From contig CAIWHK010000063.1 of assembly GCA_903912525.1 (NCBI GenBank), positions 1 through 64,000 on the forward strand: a stretch of 64,000 nucleotides of DNA, given 5' to 3'. The translations under genes and the position numbers were made by a program. This document shows positions 57,801-64,000 of this stretch, piece by piece. Source of the DNA: an uncultured bacterium. Lineage in GTDB: Bacteria; Krumholzibacteriota; Krumholzibacteriia; LZORAL124-64-63. A model generated the notes under the pieces. That model saw nothing but the letters and a program-made list of their open reading frames with translations. It was not told the origin of the DNA and did not search any database. How positions within the stretch are numbered: position 1 is the stretch's first letter; each line of letters begins with the position of its first letter.

Positions 57801-57952
57801 GCGCCCGGCAGCGAGGCGGACACCGAGATGGTCGGGAAGTCGACGTTCGGCAGGTCGCTGACCGGCAGCTGCCGGTAGCCGATGACGCCGGCCACCAGGA
57901 TGGCCACCATCAGCAGGGTGGTCATCACCGGGCGGTGGATGAAGATGTTCAT
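54881..57952 (-). CDS. RND efflux transporter, HAE-1 type (MdtB/MdtC/AcrB-like)
   Basis: 1023 residues, the normal length of the inner-membrane pump of tripartite efflux systems. It begins MNIFIHRPVMTTLLM, as MdtC-type proteins do, has the proton-relay Asp pair D398-D399 in VGFVVDDAIVM, and the Lys of the second half in GVVKKNAIMMIDF. Two large periplasmic loops and 12 TM helices are expected. Its start overlaps the adaptor stop by four bases. Exports hydrophobic compounds such as drugs, bile salts or dyes; the real substrate is unknown. Confidence 0.95.
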   Translation of the reverse strand: MNIFIHRPVMTTLLMVAILVAGVIGYRQLPVSDLPNVDFPTISVSASLPGASPETMASAVATPLEKQFSTIAGIDNMTSSSALGSTNITIQFKLDRDIDAAAQDVQAAISDVARQLPRDMPAPPSYRKVNPADQPILYIVLSSPTLPLSTVDEFAQTMVARRISMVSGVAQVQVYGSQKYAVRIQLDPQELAARGLGIDQVVSAVQSSNVNLPTGTLYGTERSMTVRADGQLNTAAEYRPIIVAWREGAPVRLQELGRVLDSVQNDKAASWFKDERAIMLAVQRQPGTNTDAVSRAVRDLLPTFRDQLPAATKLEVMFDRAEPIRESVHDVKVTLLLTLVLVILVIFLFLRNLSATVIPSLALPMSIVGTFWVMSLMHFNLDNLSLMALTLSVGFVVDDAIVMLENIYRHMEMGKPPLQAAREGAREVSFTIVSMTLSLAAVFIPILFMGGIMGRLFREFAVVIMAAIIVSGFVSLSLTPMMCSRFLRPQHMKHNRFYDGIERVWVVSLGWYERTLAMAMRRKSATLLLSLAVFAGTMVLFKVVPKGFIPTADTGFLTGTTEGAEGLAFDSMKEHQQAAAAVLAKDPNVDAFMSSVGAGGPTSSGNGGRFFIRLKPRKDRELSADEVVVALRREMAKIPGIRVFVTNPPAINIGARFASGLYQYTMQSPDLDELYTAAPKLEARLRQEPKLRDINSDLRVSNPELNVRIDRDRAASLGVTTQVIEETLYSAFGTRQVSTILAPNNQYSVLMELLPESQRDPSALSQLYVRSNSGQLVPLSALATLEPGVGPMTVNHAGQLPAVTISFNLGEGVALSEAVEIVNKAAGETLPSSVTTAFSGTAQAFKASQSGLMAMLLLAILVIYMILGILYESFVHPITILTGLPFALFGALLTLLVFKVQLDMFSFVGLIMLIGVVKKNAIMMIDFAIEAKRGGLDAEAAIVKACSIRFRPIMMTTMAALMGTLPIALGLGAGAESRRPLGLCVVGGLLFSQLITLYVTPVFFTYLDRVQTRLEKIRWRTAG

Positions 57953-59187
57953 CGGGACGCGCCCTCGGCGGGCTTCGAGCCTTCAGCCGGCTTCGCCGCA
58001 GGAGCCGCGCCTGGGCCACCCGCGCCCTTGACCATGACGGCCGCGCCGGGCACCACGCGCATCTGGCCGTCGACGATCACCGCCTGGCCGTCGAGCACGT
58101 CGCCCTCGATGACGGCCTGGCCGCCGACCGTGCGGCGCACCGTGACCATCTTCTTCTGGGCCTTGCCGGCCTCGTCGATGACGTACACGAAGGTGCCGGC
58201 CTGGCCCGTGACCACGGCGGCCGCGGGCACCGTCAGCGCCTGCGGCTCGACCTCGAGCTCCACCTCGACATCGACGAACTGGCCGGGCCACAACGCATCG
58301 TCGCCGTTGGCGAACTCGGCCTTCATCCCCACCGTGCCGCTGTTGGGGCCCACGGCATTGTCCACGAACACCAGTCGCCCGGAGACCGGATCGCCGGCCC
58401 GGCCGCCGGACGGGCGCACCCTGACCGTGAGCGGGCCGGCCGCCTGGCGGCGCCGGACCTCGGCCAGCTGCGTGGCCGGCAGCGCGAAGGCCACGCGGAT
58501 CGGGTCGAGCTGGTTGACGATGACCAGCGGCCCGCCGCCCGCCGCCACGACGTTGCCCTTCTTGACCAGCACCGCGCCGGTGCGGCCGGCCACCGGGGAG
58601 GTCACCGTCGCGTAGGCCAGGTTCAGCTTCGCCTGCTCGACGTTCGCCTGGTCGGCCTGCACGGCCGCGGCGAAGACGTCGGCCTGCGTGCGCGCGGCGT
58701 CGGCCTGCTCGCGCGTGACATAGTCCTTCTCGACCAGCCGCGCGTAGCGCTCGGCCTGCGCCGCGGCGTTGGCCGCCTGCGCCTGGTCGCGCGCCAGCTG
58801 GGCGCGCGCGGCGTCCAGCGACGCCTGCAACTGGCGCGCGTCGATCTGGAACAGCGCCTGCCCCGCCTTGACGTCCTGCCCGTCGGTGAAGGCCACGCGC
58901 GTGATGACGCCGCCCACCTGCGGGCGCACCGACACCGACTCGATCGGCTCGACGGTGCCCACCGCGTTCACCAGCACGGGCACCGCCTGTGTCGTCGCCT
59001 GGCCGGCCACCACGGGCGCGGGCGCGGGGCCGCCCTTGCCGGGCGCCGATTTGCCCGTCGGTGCGGCCTTCGCCGCCGCATCCTTCGTTTCGCCGGGCCC
59101 GGCTCCCGCCACGATCGCGACGACGAACCCCATAACCAGCAACGCGGCCAGCGTCACGACTGCGCGTCGAAGATTCCATCGCGTCAT
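57949..59187 (-). CDS. RND periplasmic adaptor (membrane fusion protein, MdtA-like)
   Basis: 412 residues: N-terminal membrane anchor or signal (9-28), Ala/Pro/Lys-rich linker, biotinyl-lipoyl half-motif VRPQVGGVITRVAFTDGQDV, a coiled-coil hairpin (about 120-195), the second half VTSPVAGRTGAVLVKKGN, and beta-barrel and membrane-proximal domains with the VPAAAVV strand. It links the transporter to the outer-membrane channel. It overlaps the channel gene before it and the transporter after it by four bases each, so all three are translationally coupled. Confidence 0.92.
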   Translation of the reverse strand: MTRWNLRRAVVTLAALLVMGFVVAIVAGAGPGETKDAAAKAAPTGKSAPGKGGPAPAPVVAGQATTQAVPVLVNAVGTVEPIESVSVRPQVGGVITRVAFTDGQDVKAGQALFQIDARQLQASLDAARAQLARDQAQAANAAAQAERYARLVEKDYVTREQADAARTQADVFAAAVQADQANVEQAKLNLAYATVTSPVAGRTGAVLVKKGNVVAAGGGPLVIVNQLDPIRVAFALPATQLAEVRRRQAAGPLTVRVRPSGGRAGDPVSGRLVFVDNAVGPNSGTVGMKAEFANGDDALWPGQFVDVEVELEVEPQALTVPAAAVVTGQAGTFVYVIDEAGKAQKKMVTVRRTVGGQAVIEGDVLDGQAVIVDGQMRVVPGAAVMVKGAGGPGAAPAAKPAEGSKPAEGASR

Positions 59188-60662
59188 TTCTCGACCTCGG
59201 GATGCAGGGCGCCGGGCGCCAGGGGATTCTCGCCGTGCAGGCCCAGCACGCCGGCGTCGCGCGCCAGCTGGGCCAGGGAGATGTACCAGCCGAGCCGCGC
59301 GCCGACCTGCGCCGCCCGAGCCTCGGCCAGCGCGCGCTGCGCCGAGAGCAGGTCCAGGATGTCGCCGACGCCCTCCTGGTAGCGCCCGCGCGCCACTTCC
59401 TCGGACTGCGTGGCGCTGGCCATCAATTCGTCCACCGTGCGCACGCGCTCGGTCGACGTCAGGAAATCGCTGTGCGCGACGAAGATCTCGTAGACGACCT
59501 GCTGCTTCAGGCCGCGCGCGCGCTCGGACGCCGCCTCGGCCTCGGCCTGCGCCTGCGCCAGGTCATGCCGACCCGAGAAGCCGCCGAAGATGGGCAGGTT
59601 CAGCGTCAGCGACCCCGCCGCGCGATCCCTGTAATCGTCTTCTCCGTCCGTCCACGCACGCCCGGCCGAACCGGACAGCGACAGCGACGGCAGCAGGTCC
59701 GAGCGCGCGGCGCGGGCCCGGGCCGACGCCGCCTGGGCGCGCGCCTGGGCGGCCATCAGGTCGGGTCGGTTGGCCACGGCGCTGCGGATCAGCGCCTCCA
59801 CTTCCTGCGATACGCCGTCGACGGGCACGTCGGGCACGCCGATCTCCACATCGTAGGGCACGTTCGCGGGGTAACCCATCGACACGGCCAGCGCGCCCTT
59901 CGTGGTGCGCACCTGGCCCTCGGTCGCCTGCAGTTCCAGCTTCGCCTGGGCGCGGGCCGTGCGGGCCTGCAGCACGTCGGCGATGGTGGCCAGGCCCACG
60001 TCGTGGCGCGTCTCGGCCGCGGTCACGCTGCTCTCGGCCTCGGCGTACGACAGCCGGTTGGCCTCGAGGATCGCCTTGGCCCCCGCATAGCGGTAGAAAG
60101 CGGCCTCGACCGTGAAGATGGCGTCCTGCAGCACGGCGTTGTGCGTCCAGTCGGCCGCAAGCATGGCCTGCCGCGCGGCCTCGACGCGGCCCCCGCGGCC
60201 GCCGAAGTCGAGCACCTTCCACGACAGGGTCGCGCCCGGGCCGTAGGTGGTGGTCCACTCCCCGTCGCCGGCGGCCGGGTTGTTCGTGTAGCTGCGCGTG
60301 GCGCCGGCGGTGCCGTCAAGGGTGGGCAGGCGGTCGCCCTTCGCCGAGCCGTAGCCGGCGGCGGCGGCCTTCGCGTCGGCCCAGGCCGCGCGCGTGACGG
60401 GGCTGTTGGCCAGCGCCACGTCGACGACCTCGGCCAGGGTCAGGTTGGTCAGGCGGTCGGCGATGGCTTCGGGGGGAATGGCCGGAGAGCCGGAAAGGGT
60501 GTCGCCAGGCGCCGTCTTCACGGCCGGCGGCGTCCAGAAGCGGTCGGCGGCAGGCGCCACGCCCGCCACGCCGCGGGTGTGCGGCGGGGCCGCCGCGCAA
60601 CCGGCGATCAACGGCAGCAGCAGCGCCAGGCGCGCGCGCCGCCTCCAGGGAAGCATCTGCAT
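59184..60662 (-). CDS. TolC-family outer-membrane efflux lipoprotein (NodT-like)
   Basis: 492 residues with a lipoprotein signal (LIAGCAA, Cys near 22). Two homologous TolC-type halves are visible, each with coiled-coil stretches and amphipathic strands (for example SWKVLDFGGRGG in one and LTLNLPIFGGFSGR in the other). It forms the trimeric outer-membrane duct of the pump. It is the first gene of the channel-adaptor-transporter operon. ATG at 60662 after AGGTAA; a second ATG two codons on is equivalent. The 116-base stretch upstream showed no clear promoter. Confidence 0.9.
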   Translation of the reverse strand: MQMLPWRRRARLALLLPLIAGCAAAPPHTRGVAGVAPAADRFWTPPAVKTAPGDTLSGSPAIPPEAIADRLTNLTLAEVVDVALANSPVTRAAWADAKAAAAGYGSAKGDRLPTLDGTAGATRSYTNNPAAGDGEWTTTYGPGATLSWKVLDFGGRGGRVEAARQAMLAADWTHNAVLQDAIFTVEAAFYRYAGAKAILEANRLSYAEAESSVTAAETRHDVGLATIADVLQARTARAQAKLELQATEGQVRTTKGALAVSMGYPANVPYDVEIGVPDVPVDGVSQEVEALIRSAVANRPDLMAAQARAQAASARARAARSDLLPSLSLSGSAGRAWTDGEDDYRDRAAGSLTLNLPIFGGFSGRHDLAQAQAEAEAASERARGLKQQVVYEIFVAHSDFLTSTERVRTVDELMASATQSEEVARGRYQEGVGDILDLLSAQRALAEARAAQVGARLGWYISLAQLARDAGVLGLHGENPLAPGALHPEVEK

Positions 60663-60778
60663 CAGTTACCTGCCGTCCGGGGATCGCGGACAGGACGCCC
60701 TGCCCAACGCGCCAATTTAGCACATGGGCACCACGCTAGACAGGGCACGTTTCGTCCGCCGGCAACCCCCGGCCCGCG

Positions 60779-62797
60779 CTACCTCACCCGCGCCGGCAAA
60801 ATCACCATCGTGCGCCCGTTCCACTGCAGCCGCTTCTGGATGGCGAATGCCGTCTCGTTGTGCAGCAGGTGCTGGAACCACTGGTCGCGCTGGAAGATGA
60901 TCTGGCCCGCGAAGAACGTCACATCGTGGAACTCGTGGCCGACGGCGATGCAGAGCTTCTCGCCTTCATCGACCACGTCGGTGCCCAACGCTGTGCGCCC
61001 CACGGCCGGGATGCCCATCTTGTGCGCCAGTTCGACGTACTTGCCGACGGTCTCGTTGCACCGCTCCTGCAGCCCCTCGACGGCGTTTTCGCCCTTGAAC
61101 TCGCCCGTGTCCAGCACGCCCACGCAGATGATGACCAGGTTGCGGTAGTGTCCCTTGAACACGCGCAGGATGCTGAGCAGCGTGTGCACGCCCAACCCGC
61201 TGTAGCCGGCCACGAGCAGCGCCGCGGTCGGATAGCGCGTGTCGAACGCCGGCACCTCGGTGGGCGCCTTGGCCTCGACGGCGGCGATGACCGGCTCCAT
61301 CTCGCGGTGCAGCTTCGCCAGCTTGCGGCCCAGCGTGCGGTAGTGGGCGCGCACCAGGTGACACAGGATCAGCAGGACACCCGTCACGACGATGGTCAGC
61401 CAGGCGCCCTCGCGGAACTTCTCGTAGATGGTCACGACGAGGATCGTCGCGCAGACCAGCAGGCCCACACCGAACAGCAGCGAACGGCGGCGCCAGTGCG
61501 CGCGGCGCTCGCGCGTCTGCACCGTCCACATCACCATGGCCAGCATCGACAGCGAGAACGTCAGGAACACGTTGATGCTGTACATGATGACCAGGGCGCG
61601 CACGTTGCCGCGGGCGTACACGAGCACCGCCAGGGCCAGGACGCCCATCAGCACGATGCCGTTCTGCGTGGTCAGGCGGCTGGACAGCGAGGCGAACCGC
61701 CGCGGCGCCCAGTTGTCGAGCGCCATGTTCGCCAGCACGCGCGGGCCGCCGATGATGCCCGCCTGCGCGGCGACGACCAGCAGCAGGGCCTCGGACAGCA
61801 GCGTGATCCAGATCAGCGGCTTGCCGAACGGCAGGTGACCCACCATGTCGCCGAAGAGCACCGCGTTCATCGTCTTGCCCTCCTGGGGCACGACGTTCCA
61901 CAGCAGGTAGCACAGCAGCAGGCCGCCGGCGGTGAACGACAGCGAGATCGCCATGTAGGACATGGTGCGCTGGCCGTTCTGGACGCGGGGCTCGCGGATG
62001 ATCGGCATGCTGTTGGAGACGACCTCGATACCGGTGTAGGTACCACCGCCCATCGAGAAGGCCTTCAGCAGCAGCGCCAGCATGCCGCCCATGCCGAGGG
62101 TGGCCAGGCCCTGCGAGAAGCCGGTCTGCACGTGGGTCACGGTCGCGGGGACCTGGCCGATGTGCGCGAAGATGCCGCCCACGATGCCGAGCGTGTGCGT
62201 GACCAGGAAGACCAGGAAGACCGGCAGCATGGTCATCACGGACTCGCGCACGCCGCGGATGTTCAGGATGGTCAGGCCGATGACGAAGACGACCTCGGTC
62301 ATCAGCTTGAGGCCGTGCCACCCGGGCGGCAGGAAGCTGTAGACCGCATCGCCGGCGGCCGCGAGCGACACCGCGACCGTCAACACGTAGTCGACCAGCA
62401 GCGCGCAACCGGAGATGACGCCGATGTTCGACCCGAGCAGCTTCGTGGCCACCACGTAGCCGCCGCCGCCGTGCGGGAATTCCTCGATGATGCGCTTGTA
62501 GGCAGCCGAGATGATGAACACCGTGCCGGCTGTCATCACGGCCAGGGCCAGCAGCAGGTAGGTGTGCTCGCCGAGCGTCCGGAACGCCTCGTCAGGGCCG
62601 TAGCTCGACGACGACAGGCCGTCGGCGCCCAGGCCCACCCAGGCCAGGAACGGCACCAGGGTCAGGCTGTGGAACAGGCCGGTCTCGGCCAGGCTGCGCG
62701 GCCGGCCGAAGATGAACCGGGAGAAGCGCTGGAACAACGGTGATTTCCCGGAAGACGGATCGTCGTCCGGGGTCACGGGTGGCTTGGAGTCGCCCAT
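60779..62797 (-). CDS. KimA-like APC-superfamily permease
   Basis: 672 residues: short cytoplasmic N-terminus, about 12 TM helices and a C-terminal cytoplasmic domain of about 180 residues. Matches to the potassium importer KimA are visible in GLSSSSYGPDEAF, FPHGGGGYVVATKLLGSN, LLVDYVLTVAVSLAAAGDA and GGTYTGIEVVSNSMP. KimA takes up K+ with protons and is shut by cyclic di-AMP in Bacillus; whether this relative moves K+ or amino acids cannot be told here, and no nucleotide-binding site was identified. The ATG at 62797 follows ACAGGAG; the upstream start at 62848 lacks such a site. Confidence 0.8.
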   Translation of the reverse strand: MGDSKPPVTPDDDPSSGKSPLFQRFSRFIFGRPRSLAETGLFHSLTLVPFLAWVGLGADGLSSSSYGPDEAFRTLGEHTYLLLALAVMTAGTVFIISAAYKRIIEEFPHGGGGYVVATKLLGSNIGVISGCALLVDYVLTVAVSLAAAGDAVYSFLPPGWHGLKLMTEVVFVIGLTILNIRGVRESVMTMLPVFLVFLVTHTLGIVGGIFAHIGQVPATVTHVQTGFSQGLATLGMGGMLALLLKAFSMGGGTYTGIEVVSNSMPIIREPRVQNGQRTMSYMAISLSFTAGGLLLCYLLWNVVPQEGKTMNAVLFGDMVGHLPFGKPLIWITLLSEALLLVVAAQAGIIGGPRVLANMALDNWAPRRFASLSSRLTTQNGIVLMGVLALAVLVYARGNVRALVIMYSINVFLTFSLSMLAMVMWTVQTRERRAHWRRRSLLFGVGLLVCATILVVTIYEKFREGAWLTIVVTGVLLILCHLVRAHYRTLGRKLAKLHREMEPVIAAVEAKAPTEVPAFDTRYPTAALLVAGYSGLGVHTLLSILRVFKGHYRNLVIICVGVLDTGEFKGENAVEGLQERCNETVGKYVELAHKMGIPAVGRTALGTDVVDEGEKLCIAVGHEFHDVTFFAGQIIFQRDQWFQHLLHNETAFAIQKRLQWNGRTMVILPARVR

Positions 62798-62861
62798 GAA
62801 GCTCCTGTGGGGATGCCGGAAGTAGCCAAGGCTCAGATTGCGCGCCAACCATTAACACACC

Positions 62862-62911
62862 GGGCGCGGCGCCACAAGTCAGGGGGTCCCCCTGGCCTGG
62901 CCGCCGCGCCC
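62862..62911 (-). terminator. Hairpin between phosphoesterase and permease genes
   Basis: GGGCGCGGCG (62862-62871) pairs perfectly with CGCCGCGCCC (62902-62911) around an inner GGGG/CCCC hairpin. It directly follows the phosphoesterase stop on the minus strand. No T-run follows the stem. Confidence 0.45.
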
Positions 62912-62925
62912 AGAGATCAAAAAAT

Positions 62926-64000
62926 CTAGCGAACGAGGCTCATCCGGGTCGTCCGGCTGTCCCCACCCGCCTCCAGACGAGCAAAGTACGTCCCGGACGG
63001 GAGCCCGCGCCCGGAGGCGTCGCACCCGTTCCAGGTCACTTCGCCGGCGCCCGCCGGCTGCTCGCCGTCGACCAGCGTGCGCACCAGGCGGCCCGCCAGG
63101 TCGTAAACAGCCAGCTTGGCCCGGCCGGCCGTCGGCAGTTCGAAGCGAATGGCCGTCTGCGGATTGAACGGGTTGGGCGTGGCCTGCCCCAGCACCAGCG
63201 CCGAAGGCTTCGGCCGCGGGGTGTCGGAGGCCGACCGGTGGATCGTGAACGTGTCGAGCACCGTGCCGGCGTTGACGGCCGCGAAACCGAGCGTGGGCCC
63301 GTCGATCGTGATGCGGCTGTACTGGAACGATTTCACGAAGGCCACCACGTTCTCGGAACCCGGCACCGGCGTGTGCAGCGGGCCGCCGCCGCCGCCGGTC
63401 GTGATGTGGTTGACGCCGTCGACGATCGCGCGCGCGTAGTAGTGGTTGTGACCGGTGAACACGATCGCCACACCGTACTGGACGAACAGCGGCTGCAGGA
63501 AGTCCTGCACGGCCGTGTTGTTCGGATGGCCGCCGCCGGCGCTCCAGCCCGGCTCGTGCAGCACGACGAAGCGCCAGGGCTGGGTCGTCGTCGCCAGGTC
63601 GTTCTGGATCCAGGCATACTGCGCCGAACCCGGCGAGTAATTCACGTACTGGTCGATGACCGTGAAGTGCGCCGGGCCGTAGTCGTATGACCAGTAACGG
63701 CCGTCGACGAACGGGTACGGGAAGTACTTCGTGAACAGCGTCCCGGAGCCCTCGTGGTTGCCCATGCAGCCCTGGAACGGCAGCGTGGCGCCCATGCGGC
63801 GGACGTTGGCGTAGATGGCCGGGAAATACTCGTTGTCCCAGCTGGCCTCGTCGTCGCCGTTGGTGACCATGTCGCCCACCGAGACGACCATCGTCTGGCG
63901 CTCGGGATCCACGTCCACCGAGTGCAGCAACTGGCCCACGACCTGGTTGTGGATCGACGAATTGGTGCGGGTGTCGCCGTAGGCGATGAACTTCAGCTTC
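62926..64000 (-). CDS. Secreted metallophosphoesterase with sorting domain (5' end outside window)
   Basis: About 357 residues are inside the window; the start lies beyond base 64000. Calcineurin-like phosphoesterase motifs are in order: IAYGDTR, GDMVTNGDD, MGNHEG, VVLHEPGW and FTGHNHYYARA, giving the two-metal site. The surrounding sequence is closest to purple acid phosphatase-like enzymes. It ends with the FlgD/T9SS-like domain (NPFNPQTAI, RTLVDG, TWNGCDASG, SGTYFARL), so it should act at the cell surface and could release phosphate from organic esters. The expected signal peptide is not visible. Confidence 0.85.
   Translation of the reverse strand, partial: KLKFIAYGDTRTNSSIHNQVVGQLLHSVDVDPERQTMVVSVGDMVTNGDDEASWDNEYFPAIYANVRRMGATLPFQGCMGNHEGSGTLFTKYFPYPFVDGRYWSYDYGPAHFTVIDQYVNYSPGSAQYAWIQNDLATTTQPWRFVVLHEPGWSAGGGHPNNTAVQDFLQPLFVQYGVAIVFTGHNHYYARAIVDGVNHITTGGGGGPLHTPVPGSENVVAFVKSFQYSRITIDGPTLGFAAVNAGTVLDTFTIHRSASDTPRPKPSALVLGQATPNPFNPQTAIRFELPTAGRAKLAVYDLAGRLVRTLVDGEQPAGAGEVTWNGCDASGRGLPSGTYFARLEAGGDSRTTRMSLVR

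Noticed and set aside
54792-58019. Extension of the coiled-coil protein frame back through the RND transporter gene
   Set aside because: The frame stays open only because of codon bias; the true signal peptide starts at 54791.

Overview
The window reads as chromosomal DNA of a high-GC, Gram-negative (diderm) bacterium. Support comes from a TonB-dependent receptor, a complete RND efflux set with an outer-membrane channel, several lipoproteins, and at least eight exported proteins that end in the same FlgD/T9SS-like C-terminal domain (NPFNP near its start, a RTL turn, a W(D/N)G block and a SG(V/T/S)Y stretch). That domain, the very high GC and the blend of gene families resemble FCB-superphylum candidate lineages such as Krumholzibacteriota or Eisenbacteria. 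This placement is inference; no rRNA, tRNA or other marker gene was seen. Long antisense open frames are common here because of the GC bias and were left out.

Layout. 1-8.6 kb: an MFS/spermidine-synthase-like fusion, a secreted lipase, a small secreted protein, a half-size EamA permease, a two-repeat secreted protein, a YkgJ-type cysteine-cluster protein and a DUF523-DUF1722 protein. 8.7-13.2 kb: a tight five-gene operon with a lysine 2,3-aminomutase-like radical SAM enzyme, two ATP-grasp ligases, a GNAT acetyltransferase and a macro-domain protein. 13.3-17.2 kb: copies of a short palindromic repeat around a lipoprotein, an FKBP isomerase and an S41-type peptidase. 17.3-27.7 kb: two two-gene cassettes back to back, each a small exported coiled-coil protein followed by a 1471-residue HEXXH metalloprotease with beta-rich repeats and a sorting domain. 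28-32.5 kb: an OYE-family reductase, a histidine phosphatase with a DOMON-like protein, and an S46 (DPP7-type) peptidase. 32.4-37.2 kb: hybrid histidine kinase and YfiR-like protein divergent from a TonB-dependent receptor. 37.2-44.4 kb: HNH nuclease, blue-copper protein, RRM protein, small membrane protein, fatty-acid desaturase, membrane Ser/Thr kinase, a decayed IS91-type transposase and an orphan HicB-like protein. 44.5-53.9 kb: B12-binding-type radical SAM protein, giant C25 (gingipain-like) protease, a third ATP-grasp enzyme, and a thioredoxin-like lipoprotein whose active-site first Cys is an in-frame TGA, read here as selenocysteine. 53.9-64 kb: coiled-coil protein plus RND pump operon, KimA-like permease, and a partial secreted phosphoesterase.

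Functionally the window is dominated by a degradative secretome (metalloproteases, C25, S46 and S41 peptidases, lipase, phosphoesterase) plus envelope transport. The three strongest candidates for something new are the selenocysteine redoxin at 53.4-53.9 kb, the mirrored coiled-coil/metalloprotease cassettes at 17.3-27.7 kb, and the aminomutase/ATP-grasp operon at 8.9-13.2 kb.
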